A stretch of 64,000 nucleotides of DNA from Bartonella queenslandensis (GTDB lineage: Bacteria > Pseudomonadota > Alphaproteobacteria > Rhizobiales > Rhizobiaceae), in the NCBI RefSeq assembly GCF_018155095.1, contig NZ_NAAI01000001.1, forward strand, positions 273,867 through 337,866, in the 5' to 3' direction. Shown here in pieces: positions 10,455 through 21,173 of the stretch. Position numbers and translations under genes: made by a program. Position 1 is the first letter of the stretch. The number at the start of each line of letters is the position of its first letter. The notes beneath the pieces are model-generated. The model ran no database searches. It worked only from the letters and a program-made list of their open reading frames with translations, and was not told the origin of the DNA.

Positions 10455-11357
10455 ATGCGTGATCCCTACACGATTCTGGGTGTGGCACGTACCGCGAAAT
10501 CACAAGAGATTAAATCAGCATTTAGAAAATTAGCAAAGAAGTATCATCCAGACCACAATAAAGATGATGCAAAGGCTAAAGAAAAGTTTGCTGAAATTAA
10601 TCAAGCTTATGAAATTATAGGTGATAAAGATAAAAAGGCACAATTTGACCGGGGTGAAATTGATATGGAAGGGAAACCGCTTTATCAAGCCTATGGTGCG
10701 GGTGAAAATTTTAACAATAAACAAAACCCCTTTTCAGGAAGAGCAAAAGGATTTGATTTTTCCTCTTCAGGGGGGGCCGGTTTTGATGCGAGTGATATTT
10801 TTCGCGATCTCTTTGGGGGAGGCGGTAGCTTTTCAAATTCCACACACTATAATCGCTCTCAACAAGGAGCCCATATTCGCGCTAATCTTACCATAACATT
10901 AGAGCAGATGATTGGTGCAGAAAAGGTGGAAGCTGTTTTTCCTCATGGAAAAAAGTTAAAAATTAAACTTCCCGATTATATTGAAGACGGGCAAACTATT
11001 CGTTTAAAAGGTCAGGGAGAAGAGGTTCCTCATGGGCAAGCAGGCGATGCGTTGATCACCATTCAGATTCAAAAACATTCTCGTTTTCGGGTTGAAGGAA
11101 GAGCACTTCATCTTGATTTACCCGTTTCTCTTAAACATGCTGTTTTGGGAGCAAAAGAAGAAGTTGAGACATTGGAGGGACGTGTGGTTTTAACGATTCC
11201 TGCTTGGTCGAGTTCTGATCGCGTTTTGCGGTTGAAAGGAAAAGGACTTCGTTTAAAAAATGGTACAAGAGATGATCTCTATGTGCATGTTCGTATTATG
11301 TTGCCGGAAGGTGGAAATGCAGCGCTAGAACAGTTTTTTCAAATGCAAAAAGATTAA
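10455..11357 (+). CDS. DnaJ/CbpA-type J-domain co-chaperone
   Basis: A J-domain protein that stimulates DnaK ATPase. The J domain spans residues 1-68, with HPD at 31-33. A Gly/Phe-rich linker (about 78-130) follows, and then the two-lobed C-terminal substrate-binding domain (about 135-290). The four CxxCxGxG zinc motifs of true DnaJ are absent, so this is a class II (CbpA-like) protein of 300 residues. It begins [14 protein letters not shown], the classical J-domain start. The position next to fabI and pdxH is typical of rhizobial genomes. Confidence 0.92.
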   Translation: MRDPYTILGVARTAKSQEIKSAFRKLAKKYHPDHNKDDAKAKEKFAEINQAYEIIGDKDKKAQFDRGEIDMEGKPLYQAYGAGENFNNKQNPFSGRAKGFDFSSSGGAGFDASDIFRDLFGGGGSFSNSTHYNRSQQGAHIRANLTITLEQMIGAEKVEAVFPHGKKLKIKLPDYIEDGQTIRLKGQGEEVPHGQAGDALITIQIQKHSRFRVEGRALHLDLPVSLKHAVLGAKEEVETLEGRVVLTIPAWSSSDRVLRLKGKGLRLKNGTRDDLYVHVRIMLPEGGNAALEQFFQMQKD

Positions 11358-11486
11358 TTTTTAAAATTTTTATATAGAGCAAGCGTAGTTTTTGTTTGAT
11401 TTTAAACCAATTACTTGAAGAAAAAGTTGACCTGTGTCATAGGCAGATGAATAATATTAATTTTAAGTAACAATGGGGCAGTGCTG

Positions 11487-12305
11487 ATGGCTAAGGGTAA
11501 TGGTTTATTGTATGGTAAGCGTGGTTTAATCTTGGGGTTGGCCAATAATCGCTCCATCGCTTGGGGAATTGCTAAAGCAGCGAGTGCTGCAGGGGCAGAG
11601 CTTGCTTTTACCTATCAGGGTGAAGCAATGAAAAAGCGTGTTGAGCCTTTGGCTGGAGAATTAAATGGGTTTGTTTGTGGACATTGTGATGTTTCTGACA
11701 GTGCCTCTATTGATGAGGTCTTCAGAGTTATCGAGGAAAAATGGGGCAAACTCGATTTTTTAGTTCATGCTATTGGTTTTTCTGATAAAGACGAGTTAAG
11801 TGGTCGTTATGTTGATATCAGCGAATCGAATTTTATGATGACCATGAATATTTCGGTTTATTCCCTAACAGCGTTAACAAAGCGTGCAGAAAAGTTGATG
11901 TTAGAAGGTGGTTCAATCTTAACACTAACCTATTATGGTGCGGAAAAGGTTGTTCCAAATTATAACGTAATGGGGGTTGCTAAAGCAGCTCTTGAGGCAA
12001 GTGTGAAATATTTAGCGGTAGATTTAGGTCCCCAAAATATTCGTGTTAATGCGATATCTGCTGGGCCGATTAAAACGTTAGCGGCTTCAGGTATTGGTGA
12101 TTTCCGTTATATTCTAAAATGGAATGAATATAATGCTCCCTTACGTCGTACGGTGTCAATTGAAGAAGTTGGTGACTCTGCTCTTTATTTTCTTTCGGAC
12201 TTGTCTCGTTCTGTTACCGGTGAAGTTCATCATGTCGATTCAGGTTATAATATCATCGGTATGAAAGCCGTTGATGCCCCAGATATTTCTGTCGTTAAAG
12301 AATAA
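11487..12305 (+). CDS. fabI: enoyl-[acyl-carrier-protein] reductase (NADH)
   Basis: A short-chain dehydrogenase that reduces trans-2-enoyl-ACP in the last step of each fatty-acid elongation cycle, and the family targeted by triclosan and isoniazid-type inhibitors. The atypical FabI nucleotide motif GLANNRSIAWGIA is near the N-terminus. The catalytic region has TYYGAEKVVPNYNVMGVAKA with the Tyr-x6-Lys spacing of FabI. The frame is open from a GTG at 11481; the ATG at 11487 is preferred, giving 272 residues as in E. coli FabI (262) plus a short tail. Confidence 0.95.
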   Translation: MAKGNGLLYGKRGLILGLANNRSIAWGIAKAASAAGAELAFTYQGEAMKKRVEPLAGELNGFVCGHCDVSDSASIDEVFRVIEEKWGKLDFLVHAIGFSDKDELSGRYVDISESNFMMTMNISVYSLTALTKRAEKLMLEGGSILTLTYYGAEKVVPNYNVMGVAKAALEASVKYLAVDLGPQNIRVNAISAGPIKTLAASGIGDFRYILKWNEYNAPLRRTVSIEEVGDSALYFLSDLSRSVTGEVHHVDSGYNIIGMKAVDAPDISVVKE

Positions 12306-12450
12306 GTCTTGTTTAAGGACCCGTATTGGACAGCGGTGATTTGACAAAATTTAAAGCGGCCAAGAATATTTTGGAATAAAGAGCTGTTTTGTGTATAGCT
12401 CAACATGTATTGTCGTTGCGTATATTTGACAGAGAAACGGATCTTTTTTC

Positions 12451-13539
12451 ATGTCGCATAATACATTTGGTCATTTGTTTCGTGTAACAACATGGGGTGA
12501 AAGTCATGGAGCTGCTCTTGGTTGTGTCATTGATGGTTGTCCACCTGGAATTGTTTTTACTCTTGCAGAAATTCAAGCTTATCTTGATAAGCGCAAGCCT
12601 GGGCAATCCTTATATACAACGCAGCGCCAAGAACAAGATCAAGTAGAAATCCTTTCAGGAGCGATTGCTCAGGAAGACGGGACAACATTCGTTACAACAG
12701 GCACACCAATTTCTCTGTTGATTCGAAATACAGATCAACGCTCTCAAGATTATGGGAAAATCGCTCATCAATATCGTCCTGGTCATGCAGATTATACGTA
12801 TGATGTTAAATATGGCATTCGTGATTTTCGAGGGGGAGGACGTGCTTCAGCACGCGAGACAGCAGCGCGTGTTGCGGCTGGTGCATTGGCTCGTAAAGTT
12901 GTTCCTAGTTTGGTTGTACGAGGAGCCGTGATAGCAATTGGTCCCCATCATATTAATCGTGATCGTTGGGATTGGTCAGAGGTTGAGAATAATCCTTTTT
13001 TTACAGCTGATGCAGAGATGGTTCAGATTTTTAGTGATTATATCCGTAAAATCCGTAAAGATGGGACATCTGTTGGTGCGGTTATTGAGATCGTTGCAGA
13101 AAATGTTCCGGCAGGTTTAGGAGCCCCTATTTACGCAAAACTTGATCAAGACATTGCCTCCTTACTTATGTCAATTAATGCGGTAAAAGGGGTTGAAATT
13201 GGTGATGGTTTTGCGGCAGCCCGTTTGAGGGGGGAAGAAAATGCCGATGAAATGCGGATGGGAAATGATGGAAAACCACTTTTTTTATCCAATCATGCAG
13301 GTGGTATTTTAGGAGGAATATCGAGTGGACAGCCAATTATTGCACGTTTTGCTGTAAAGCCTACTTCATCAATTTTAACGCCTCGTCGCTCCATTGATGT
13401 TGATGGTCATGATGTAGATGTTATAACGAAGGGACGCCATGACCCATGTGTTGGGATTCGTGCCGTTCCTGTTGGTGAAGCGATGGTTGCTTGTGCTATT
13501 GCTGACCATTATTTAAGACATCGCGGTCAAGTTGGGTGA
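12451..13539 (+). CDS. aroC: chorismate synthase
   Basis: The enzyme converts EPSP to chorismate using reduced FMN, the last common step of aromatic synthesis. All three family signatures are present: [18 protein letters not shown] near residue 16, the [19 protein letters not shown] block near 130, and the C-terminal [12 protein letters not shown] / GRHDPCVG region. The 362 residues fit the bacterial family. It is followed 15 bases later by ribBA and is probably co-transcribed with it. Confidence 0.96.
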   Translation: MSHNTFGHLFRVTTWGESHGAALGCVIDGCPPGIVFTLAEIQAYLDKRKPGQSLYTTQRQEQDQVEILSGAIAQEDGTTFVTTGTPISLLIRNTDQRSQDYGKIAHQYRPGHADYTYDVKYGIRDFRGGGRASARETAARVAAGALARKVVPSLVVRGAVIAIGPHHINRDRWDWSEVENNPFFTADAEMVQIFSDYIRKIRKDGTSVGAVIEIVAENVPAGLGAPIYAKLDQDIASLLMSINAVKGVEIGDGFAAARLRGEENADEMRMGNDGKPLFLSNHAGGILGGISSGQPIIARFAVKPTSSILTPRRSIDVDGHDVDVITKGRHDPCVGIRAVPVGEAMVACAIADHYLRHRGQVG

Positions 13540-13554
13540 TTAAGAAGGTAAATA

Positions 13555-14661
13555 ATGGCGTATAATGAAGAAAAAATTGTTTCTGCACTTAAAGCTTTTG
13601 AACGCGGTGAAATTGTTGTGGTGACAGATGATAATGACCGTGAAAATGAAGGTGATTTAACGGTTGCAGCAGCGCATTGTACAGAAGAAAAGATGGCATT
13701 TATTCTTCGTCACACAACAGGTATTGTGTGTACACCTATGCCCAAAAAAGAAGCACAACGATTTCATCTTGATCCTATGGTACGAGATAATAACTCTGCG
13801 CATGGGACTCAATTTACTGTTACTGTTGATTTTAAACATGGCATAACAACAGGGATTTCAGCGCATGACCGTACATTAGCGGTATGTAATCTTGCGAATT
13901 CAAGTGCAAGTGCGGATGATTTTGTTCGTCCTGGACATATTTTCCCTTTGATTGCGCATGAAGGGGGAGTTCTTTTGCGTTCAGGTCACACGGAAGCTGC
14001 TGTTGATTTATGTAAATTAGCTGGTTTACCGCCGGTTGGTGTTATTGGTGAGTTAGTCAATGATGATGGAAGCGTCAAACATGGCGATCAGATTACAAAA
14101 TTTGCGCAAGAACATCGATTGCATATCATAACGGTTGCAGATTTAATTGCTTACCGCCAGCGTAAAGAAATCTTGATTAAGTCTGTTGGAGAAATGGCTA
14201 TTAAAACACCTGTAGGCTCTGCTATTGTTCAAAGTTATCAACTTCCCTGGGAAGCTGTTCAGCATATTGCAGTCATTTTTGGCGATATCCGTGAGGGTGA
14301 GGACATTCCTGTATGTTTGTATCGCGAAAATATTTTGAATGATATTTTTGGGCAGTTTCCAGATATTACAGCTATCATGCAACGTATGATGACAAAAGAA
14401 AAGCGTGGTGTGTTTGTTTATTTGCGTGCAGAATCTGTTAATATACAATCATCTACAGGCATTCAGGGGATTATACGAGAAGGTTCAGAGAAGCATGCGC
14501 AGGCAATTGAGCGCGAAGAAGAATGGCGCAAAATTGGTTTAGGATCACAAATTTTAAAATATTTAGGAATAGGCTCTGTTATTATTTATGCTTCTAAAGA
14601 GCATCATTATGCAGGTTTAGAAGGTTTTGGAATTCGTATATCTAGAACAGATATTTTTTGA
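13555..14661 (+). CDS. ribB: 3,4-dihydroxy-2-butanone 4-phosphate synthase with degenerate GTP cyclohydrolase II domain
   Basis: The N-terminal domain (1-205) makes dihydroxybutanone phosphate from ribulose 5-phosphate for riboflavin. It contains the acidic [11 protein letters not shown] loop and [11 protein letters not shown] block with the catalytic residues. The C-terminal part (about 208-368) has the fold length of GTP cyclohydrolase II but lacks the Cys residues of the zinc site and the GECTGD-type motif; no cysteine cluster is visible where it should be. So the second domain is probably inactive as RibA and a separate ribA is expected elsewhere. The gene lies between aroC and xseB; its stop is eight bases before the xseB start. 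Confidence 0.92.
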   Translation: MAYNEEKIVSALKAFERGEIVVVTDDNDRENEGDLTVAAAHCTEEKMAFILRHTTGIVCTPMPKKEAQRFHLDPMVRDNNSAHGTQFTVTVDFKHGITTGISAHDRTLAVCNLANSSASADDFVRPGHIFPLIAHEGGVLLRSGHTEAAVDLCKLAGLPPVGVIGELVNDDGSVKHGDQITKFAQEHRLHIITVADLIAYRQRKEILIKSVGEMAIKTPVGSAIVQSYQLPWEAVQHIAVIFGDIREGEDIPVCLYRENILNDIFGQFPDITAIMQRMMTKEKRGVFVYLRAESVNIQSSTGIQGIIREGSEKHAQAIEREEEWRKIGLGSQILKYLGIGSVIIYASKEHHYAGLEGFGIRISRTDIF

Positions 14662-14668
14662 GGTTCAT

Positions 14669-14923
14669 ATGAAAAAAGAGATTCAAGAGGGGGATATTAC
14701 GGCTTTAACCTTTGAGCAAGCGCTTAAGCAACTTGAAGTTATTGTTGAAAATTTAGAACGTGGCGATGTGCCTTTAGAACAATCCATTGATATTTATGAA
14801 CGTGGTGAAGCGCTTAAAAAACATTGTGAAAAACTCTTGAAGGCTGCTGAAGCAAAAGTTGAAAAAATTCAGCTTTCGCAGGAAGGTTCTCCAGAAGGAG
14901 TAGAACCCCTTGATGCTCAATAA
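14669..14923 (+). CDS. xseB: exodeoxyribonuclease VII small subunit
   Basis: The small helical subunit that binds XseA to form exonuclease VII. The signature [20 protein letters not shown] followed by [14 protein letters not shown] and KHCEKLL is diagnostic. The ATG at 14669, with GAGG five bases upstream, gives 84 residues, the normal size; the frame is open further upstream, but only within the ribBA coding end. Its position just before dxs is common in alphaproteobacteria. Confidence 0.95.
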   Translation: MKKEIQEGDITALTFEQALKQLEVIVENLERGDVPLEQSIDIYERGEALKKHCEKLLKAAEAKVEKIQLSQEGSPEGVEPLDAQ

Positions 14924-15172
14924 TATTAAATATTTTTTGGGGTATTTATTGTGGGACGAGGAGATGCAATAACCTTATTTTATGAACAAAAAATTTTATC
15001 GTTTTTTTTTATAAAATAAGCTAAAAATGGAAAAAATCATCAATCCTCTTAAAGAGATAAGAGAGAAAAGCATTTTTCAATAAAAAAGGTGTAAAACTCT
15101 CAATAAAAGAGTAGAGGAGATATGTTTTTATCACGGCTTTCTCGTGAGTTAAGATAATAGGAAGGAATTTTT

Positions 15173-17080
15173 TTGTCTCGGGTTTTAACGCCATTGCTTG
15201 ATCGTATTTATTTTCCACAAGATTTGAGGGCATTACCTGAGTCTGATCTGGTACAGTTGGCTAATGAGTTGCGGACCGAAACAATTGATGCGGTTTCTGT
15301 AACAGGTGGTCATCTTGGGGCGGGACTTGGTGTTGTTGAGCTTACAGTTGCATTACATTATATTTTTGATACACCAGAGGATAGGATTATTTGGGATGTT
15401 GGTCATCAAACCTATCCGCACAAAATTTTAACGGGGCGTAGAGAAAAAATTCGCACATTACGTCAAGAGGGCGGGCTATCAGGTTTTACAAAACGCTTAG
15501 AAAGTGTGTATGATCCATTTGGGGCGGGGCACTCATCGACTTCTATTTCGGCAGGGCTTGGCATGGCGGTGGCAAGTGCTTTGAAAGCAGAGACAAAACG
15601 CAAAGTCATTGCTGTCATTGGTGATGGTGCAATGTCTGCAGGTATGGCTTATGAAGCAATGAATAACGCTGGTGCTTTGAATGCGCGCTTGATTGTTGTT
15701 CTGAATGATAATGATATGTCTATCGCACCGCCTACAGGTTCTATGAGTGCACATCTTGCACGGTTAGTATCTCGTCCTTCTTATCGTCATTTACGTGAAC
15801 GTGTAAAAATGTTGAGCGAAAAATTGCCAAAGTTTTTTTGGGATAAGGCACGTCGTTCAGAGGAGTTTGCGCGTGGCCTTTTGGTTGGGGGAACGTTATT
15901 TGATGAGCTTGGCTTTTATTATGTTGGCCCTATAGATGGGCACAATCTTGGGCATTTATTACCTGTTTTAAAAAATGTTCGTGAATATCCTCATGGTCCT
16001 GTTTTGGTGCATGTTGTAACCCATAAGGGAAAGGGATATCCACCTGCAGAAGCCTCGTCCGATAAATATCATGGTGTTAATCGTTTTGATGTCACGACAG
16101 GAAAACAGGTTAAGACATCAAGTAATATTTTACCCTATACCAGGGTATTTTCTAAAGCTTTAATAGAAGAAGCATGCCATGATGATAAGATTGTTGGCAT
16201 AACGGCAGCGATGCCAACAGGGACAGGACTTGATTCTTTTGCAGAAAAATTTCCTGAAAAAATGTTTGATGTTGGTATTGCTGAGCAACATGCCGTAACT
16301 TTTGCGGCAGGACTTGCTTGTGAAGGATATAAGCCTTTTGTTGCAATTTATTCTACTTTTTTACAGCGTGCTTATGATCAAATTATTCATGATGTATCAA
16401 TTCAAAAATTACCGGTGCGTTTTGCCATTGATAGAGCAGGTTTTGTGGGGGCAGATGGTGCAACGCACGCTGGCAGTTTTGATATTGTTTTTTTGGCCAC
16501 TCTTCCTGAGTTTGTTGTTATGGCGCCTTCAGATGAACTTGAACTGATGCATATGGTGCGTACAGCAGCAGCTTATGATCAGGGGCCCATTTCTTTTCGT
16601 TATCCACGTGGTGAAGGTATTGGTATAGATTTACCAAAACGTGGTGAGTTATTAGAGATTGGAAAAGGACGTGTTCTGCGTGAAGGAAATAGGATCGCTC
16701 TGGTTTGTTTTGGAACGCGGATGTCAGAAGTATTGCGAGCTGCTGATTTGTTGGGAGCAGAGGGGTTATCGATAACGGTTGCCGATGCACGGTTTGCAAA
16801 ACCTTTGGATAAGGACTTGATGCGTCGTTTAGCACGTGAGCATGAAGTATTAGTGACAATTGAAGAAGGTGCAATCGGCGGATTTGGAGCGCATTTATTA
16901 CAATTTTTAGCACAAGAAGGGCTCTTAGAGCATGGTTTGAAAGTTCGTACCCTAAAACTTCCTGATGAATATTTAAATCATGGTTCACCAGAAAAAGTTC
17001 TCTCAACGATTGGGCTTGATGCGATGGGTATTGTCAACACGGTTTTAACGGCCATGGGGCGCGAGATTCGAATGGAATAG
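15173..17080 (+). CDS. dxs: 1-deoxy-D-xylulose-5-phosphate synthase
   Basis: A thiamine-diphosphate enzyme that condenses pyruvate and glyceraldehyde 3-phosphate, the entry step of the methylerythritol isoprenoid pathway and a source of B1/B6 precursors. The 635 residues match. Motifs are [19 protein letters not shown], the [18 protein letters not shown] thiamine motif, the [15 protein letters not shown] block with catalytic Glu, and the transketolase C-domain. The start is a TTG at 15173 with AGGAAGG upstream. A 249-base gap separates it from xseB. The tlyA gene follows after 16 bases. Confidence 0.96.
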   Translation: MSRVLTPLLDRIYFPQDLRALPESDLVQLANELRTETIDAVSVTGGHLGAGLGVVELTVALHYIFDTPEDRIIWDVGHQTYPHKILTGRREKIRTLRQEGGLSGFTKRLESVYDPFGAGHSSTSISAGLGMAVASALKAETKRKVIAVIGDGAMSAGMAYEAMNNAGALNARLIVVLNDNDMSIAPPTGSMSAHLARLVSRPSYRHLRERVKMLSEKLPKFFWDKARRSEEFARGLLVGGTLFDELGFYYVGPIDGHNLGHLLPVLKNVREYPHGPVLVHVVTHKGKGYPPAEASSDKYHGVNRFDVTTGKQVKTSSNILPYTRVFSKALIEEACHDDKIVGITAAMPTGTGLDSFAEKFPEKMFDVGIAEQHAVTFAAGLACEGYKPFVAIYSTFLQRAYDQIIHDVSIQKLPVRFAIDRAGFVGADGATHAGSFDIVFLATLPEFVVMAPSDELELMHMVRTAAAYDQGPISFRYPRGEGIGIDLPKRGELLEIGKGRVLREGNRIALVCFGTRMSEVLRAADLLGAEGLSITVADARFAKPLDKDLMRRLAREHEVLVTIEEGAIGGFGAHLLQFLAQEGLLEHGLKVRTLKLPDEYLNHGSPEKVLSTIGLDAMGIVNTVLTAMGREIRME

Positions 17081-17096
17081 AAAATTCGAGTATAAG

Positions 17097-17840
17097 ATGG
17101 CTTCCAGAAAAAGGCTCGATATTCTTTTAGTGGAAAAAAACTTTTTTACGACACGTTCCCGTGCGCGTGATGCTGTCATGCGCCAAACAGTTAAAGTTAA
17201 TGGTGAAATCGCTTTAAAAGCGGGGCAAACCTTTTTTGATAATGCAGAGATTGTCGTTTGTGATCCAGCGCAGAATTATGTTTCGCGGGCAGCATTGAAA
17301 TTGATTGCAGCACTTGATACATTTCCGATTGTAACGGATAAAGTGACAGCCATTGATGTTGGCGCATCAACAGGTGGTTTTACACAAGTTCTCTTGGAGC
17401 GTGGGGCAGCCCATGTCATTGCTGTTGATGTTGGACATCATCAATTTGATACACGTTTATCGGGCAACAGTGCTGTAACGTTATTAGAGGGTTTAAATGT
17501 TAGAGATTTTCAACAGGAACATTTAGGCGGGCGGGAAATTGATCTTATTGTGTCAGACGTTAGCTTTATTTCTCTCAAACTTGCATTGCTTCCCGTTTTA
17601 TCGTTAGCCAAGAAGGGGGCTCAGGCTGTTTTATTGGTAAAACCTCAGTTTGAGGTTGGCCGTAAGCACCTTGGTAAGGGAGGGATATTAGATCCATCAA
17701 GAGCTAAAGAAATTGCTGAGGAGCTTTTTATTTGGCTAGATACTCAAACGGGGTGGCGTGCAAAAGGTTTACTTTCTTCCCCTATTACAGGTGGTGATGG
17801 CAATGTAGAATATTTATTATTCGGAGAAAAGCAACAGTGA
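17097..17840 (+). CDS. tlyA: TlyA family rRNA 2'-O-methyltransferase / hemolysin-like protein
   Basis: The N-terminal S4 RNA-binding domain (about 3-62) is followed by an FtsJ-like Rossmann methyltransferase domain with the SAM motif AIDVGASTGGFTQVLLERGA and the VSDVSFISL block. In mycobacteria the family 2'-O-methylates cytidines of 16S and 23S rRNA; some members were first named hemolysins. The 247 residues match. It lies between dxs and the rRNA m5U methyltransferase, overlapping the latter by four bases (GTGA). Confidence 0.92.
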   Translation: MASRKRLDILLVEKNFFTTRSRARDAVMRQTVKVNGEIALKAGQTFFDNAEIVVCDPAQNYVSRAALKLIAALDTFPIVTDKVTAIDVGASTGGFTQVLLERGAAHVIAVDVGHHQFDTRLSGNSAVTLLEGLNVRDFQQEHLGGREIDLIVSDVSFISLKLALLPVLSLAKKGAQAVLLVKPQFEVGRKHLGKGGILDPSRAKEIAEELFIWLDTQTGWRAKGLLSSPITGGDGNVEYLLFGEKQQ

Positions 17841-19090
17841 GTGATAATGTTATAATCGACCATATTGGAGCAAATGGTTATGGTACTTCCAAGACATCGT
17901 ACGGCTTTGTTTATGTTCCTTTTACTTTGCCAGGAGAATGTGCTGAAGTTACTGTTCGTGGAAAATATGCAACATATATAGCATTAAAAGAAAAATCACC
18001 AGAACGTGTTGATGCGCTTTGTCAGCATTTTGGAGAATGTGGAGGCTGCACTCTTCAACATTGGCGTGCTGATGCTTATCGCGTATGGAAACGACAATTG
18101 GTTGTTAATGCACTTAAAAAATATGGAGTTAATAGTGTTGTTGCACCTTTAATAGAATGCCAACCCTATAGTCGACGACGGATGACTTTAACAGCATCCA
18201 TGACCCCACAAGGTCAGAAAGTTGGTTTTAACCGTTATCTCTCTCATGAGATTATAGCTCTTGAGGAATGTCCAGTAAGCTGTCCAGAGCTTATTTCTCA
18301 GTTGCGTAATATCAGAGAGCTCTGTTCTTTTCTAAGCAGCTCTGTTAAACGGTTTCATGTTACAATAACACGCGTTCAAAATGGTGTAGATGTCACTTTA
18401 AGTGGTTGCAGTGTACCCCATGAGTCACTTCGTCAGAAAATGATCAAAGCAGCTCTTTCATATGGGATTACACGTTTGTCTGTTGACGGTGAAGTTTTGA
18501 TTGAACGAGAAAAACCAGTAATTTACTTTGGTGATGTCCGGGTTGAATTTCCTTCTGGTGGTTTTCTTCAAGCAACCTGTGAAGCTGAAAATATCATGGG
18601 TAACATTATTTTGACTCATTTAAAAAAAGCAAAGAATGCTCTTGATTTATTTTCAGGGGTAGGAACATTTGCTTTGCGTATGGCTAAAAAGATGAATGTG
18701 CATGCAGTAGAAAATGATGAGAAAGCATTAGAAAATTTGAGTTCAGCAGCCCGTTTTACAACTGGTTTAAAAACAGTAACTTGTGAAAAACGCGATCTTT
18801 TTCGTCATCCACTCGCTGTGAAGGAACTTGAATGTTTTGAATCTGTTGTTTTTGATCCTCCTCGTGCCGGTGCAGAGGGACAAGTTCGTGAACTGGCGAA
18901 GGCAACAGTATCACATGTTGTGGCAATTTCGTGTAATCCTGCTACATTTGCGCGTGATTTATCTCTTCTTGTTGCAGGGGGATATACAATAGAAAAGATC
19001 ACACCAATTGATCAATTTTTATGGTCACCCCATGTTGAAGTTGTTGCTGTTTTGAGCAAAAATAAAAAGAAGAAGAGCTGGAAACTTTAG
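17837..19090 (+). CDS. TrmA/RlmCD family 23S rRNA (uracil-5)-methyltransferase
   Basis: A SAM-dependent RNA m5U methyltransferase. An Fe-S cluster site is visible as Cys62, Cys68, Cys71 (CQHFGECGGC) with a fourth Cys near 146. The catalytic domain shows LDLFSGVGTFALRMAK, the FDPPRAG motif and the nucleophile region AISCNPATFARD. A partial TRAM-like N-terminal domain is present. At 417 residues it fits RlmD/RumA-type enzymes of Rhizobiales; whether it modifies U747 or U1939 cannot be told. It starts with GTG inside the tlyA stop codon, indicating translational coupling. Confidence 0.92.
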   Translation: MSDNVIIDHIGANGYGTSKTSYGFVYVPFTLPGECAEVTVRGKYATYIALKEKSPERVDALCQHFGECGGCTLQHWRADAYRVWKRQLVVNALKKYGVNSVVAPLIECQPYSRRRMTLTASMTPQGQKVGFNRYLSHEIIALEECPVSCPELISQLRNIRELCSFLSSSVKRFHVTITRVQNGVDVTLSGCSVPHESLRQKMIKAALSYGITRLSVDGEVLIEREKPVIYFGDVRVEFPSGGFLQATCEAENIMGNIILTHLKKAKNALDLFSGVGTFALRMAKKMNVHAVENDEKALENLSSAARFTTGLKTVTCEKRDLFRHPLAVKELECFESVVFDPPRAGAEGQVRELAKATVSHVVAISCNPATFARDLSLLVAGGYTIEKITPIDQFLWSPHVEVVAVLSKNKKKKSWKL

Positions 19091-19638
19091 CTTAAAAGTC
19101 TTTTTAACATTATAAAGTTTTTTTTAAAAAAGTCTACTTGGGGATTATTATAAAAATCTCTCTAGAATTTATCACAATAATAACCTTTTTCTCATTTGAA
19201 TTTAAGAGCACTGCATGTAGACAGTGTTTTTACTTTAAACTTTTTTATTATGAAACAGACAGTGTTACCCCACACAAAAGACTAACGTATTACAAAGAAA
19301 GTATGTTTGAGGGTGTATCTGAAAGCCGGCATCACCACTATATGTGCCATTACCCAATATCGTGACAGACTTTGGCATTTGAGATGGTTCATAAGAGGCA
19401 TGTTTTTTGTACAGTTTCATCCCACACAACTCCCTTTACTTGTAATATACAAATCAATGGTTTTATTGATACAACATACACAGATTTAAAGTAAGAGAAT
19501 TCCACAGTATTCAAGGGTTCTAATTCAAGTTGAATAACGCTAGATTATCTTTATAAATCAATATATTATGTAAAATCCTCCCTCATAAATCGTTTTAATA
19601 GATGAGAAGGGAGAAATACTGGGAAGGAATGAGAACGG
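19091..19638. other. intergenic with dispersed repeat
   Basis: A 548-base space between convergent genes, occupied mostly by repeat copy A (19370-19570). The 19130-19365 stretch has a 75-codon open frame that lacks any recognisable protein feature. No RNA gene is seen. Confidence 0.6.
19370..19570 (+). repeat. dispersed intergenic repeat, copy A
   Basis: Member of a family found at six or more places in this window. Conserved sub-blocks, in order, are CTTTGGCATTTGAGATGGTT, CATAAGAGGC, GATTTAAAGTAAGAGAAT, TTCAAGTTGAATAACGCT and AGATTATCTTTATAAATCAA. It lies between convergent genes. No coding capacity or terminal inverted repeat is evident, so it is not a recognisable insertion sequence. Confidence 0.7.
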
Positions 19639-21063
19639 TTATTCTTTTGTAAGCGCGGTTCCACCAATTGTCATATTATTGATTCGCAAATGAGGTTGTC
19701 CAACACCAACAGGAACATTTTGCCCTGCTTTTCCGCACATACCAATACCGTTATCCAGTTTACTATCATTTCCAATCATTGTGATACGTTTCATAGCCTC
19801 CGGTCCATTTCCAATAAGGGTTGCACCTTTTATCGGTGCACCAATTTTACCATTTTCTACTCGGTATGCTTCAGTACATTCAAAGACGAATTTACCAGAA
19901 GTAATATCAACTTGTCCTCCACCAAATGAAACAGCGTAGATACCACTTTTAAGGGAAGAAAGGATTTCTTCAGGTGTTTTATCGCCTCCTAGCATGATTG
20001 TATTCGTCATACGTGGCATTGGGGCGTAAGCATAGGATTCACGTCGTCCATTTCCAGTTGATTTACTTCCCATAAGCCGTGCATTAAGCCTATCTTGCAT
20101 AAAACCAACGAGTTTCCCATCTTCAATGAGAACATTATATCCTGAAGGGGTTCCCTCATCATCGATCGTGAGTGAGCCTCGGCAATGAGGAATTGTTCCA
20201 TCATCAACAACTGTAACACCTTTTGCCGCAACTTGTTGTCCTAAAAGTTCAGCAAAAGCGGATGTTTTTTTGCGATTAAAGTCACCTTCTAAACCATGAC
20301 CTACGGCTTCATGGAGCATAACGCCAGGCCATCCATTGGCTAAGACAACATCAAATGTTCCTGCAGGTGCTGCTTCTGCTTCTAAATTTGTTAAAGCCAT
20401 ACGTAAGGCTTCATCCGCGGCTTGTTTCCAATGATCTTCACGAATAAATTGGTTAAATGCTTGTCGTCCCCCACATCCATAAAAACCATTTTCACGTCGA
20501 TTGCCTTCAGCCGCAACCACAGATATAGAAAGGCGTACAAGGGGACGAATATCACGAACCAAATATCCATCAGCCCGTAAAATTTCGATATGTTGTAGTG
20601 AGCCAGAAAGAGAAACAGTTACTTGATGCAATTTATCATTTTTTGCTCGTAAATAAGCATCAATTTTTTGCAAAAGAGCACTTTTTTCTTCAAATGATGG
20701 AGCCTCAAGGGGATTATGTGGTTGATAAAGCCTCTTATTTGTTTGTTGAGGAGCTACACTATAAGGTCCGGCATGATTATTATAGGTAACAGTTTTAGCT
20801 GCTTCACAAGCATGTTTGAGTGCAGCAGCGGATAATTCACTAGAATGTGCATATCCAGTCGCCTCTCCAGCAACGACACGCATACCAAACCCCATATCTT
20901 GATGGAAAGAGCCGTTTTTAAGTTGTCCGTTATCAAATAAAAGGGCTTCGCTTTCTGTATACTCGAGGTAAAGTTCGCCATCATCAGCATGATGAAGCGT
21001 TTCCTGTACAAGTGATTGCACTTTAGAGGAAGCAATATCAAAATGATCAATGAGCGATTTCAT
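19639..21063 (-). CDS. tldD: metalloprotease TldD
   Basis: One half of the TldD-TldE/PmbA zinc protease, which degrades unfolded peptides and matures some ribosomally made peptides such as microcin B17. The 474 residues match. The metal motif HEAVGHGLEGD is visible near residue 254, and GYNVLIEDGKLVGFMQDR follows. The C-terminal glycine-rich stretch with GMCGKAGQNVPVGVGQP is typical. Its partner tldE/pmbA is not in the window. TldD next to an ialB-like gene and the ctaB region is a rhizobial arrangement. Confidence 0.95.
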   Translation of the reverse strand: MKSLIDHFDIASSKVQSLVQETLHHADDGELYLEYTESEALLFDNGQLKNGSFHQDMGFGMRVVAGEATGYAHSSELSAAALKHACEAAKTVTYNNHAGPYSVAPQQTNKRLYQPHNPLEAPSFEEKSALLQKIDAYLRAKNDKLHQVTVSLSGSLQHIEILRADGYLVRDIRPLVRLSISVVAAEGNRRENGFYGCGGRQAFNQFIREDHWKQAADEALRMALTNLEAEAAPAGTFDVVLANGWPGVMLHEAVGHGLEGDFNRKKTSAFAELLGQQVAAKGVTVVDDGTIPHCRGSLTIDDEGTPSGYNVLIEDGKLVGFMQDRLNARLMGSKSTGNGRRESYAYAPMPRMTNTIMLGGDKTPEEILSSLKSGIYAVSFGGGQVDITSGKFVFECTEAYRVENGKIGAPIKGATLIGNGPEAMKRITMIGNDSKLDNGIGMCGKAGQNVPVGVGQPHLRINNMTIGGTALTKE

Positions 21064-21173
21064 AAAAATTATCCTATTTTTATTGGGGGCTTAGAAGATT
21101 TTTATTAATATAATTTAAGAATCTTTTAAAATATATGAGGAGATTTTAATCATCTCGTTTGTGTTGATTTCAT

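Noticed and set aside
16152..17006. Minus-strand frames of up to 162 codons inside dxs
   Set aside because: dxs is an unambiguous, full-length gene on the plus strand; these frames arise from its codon use.
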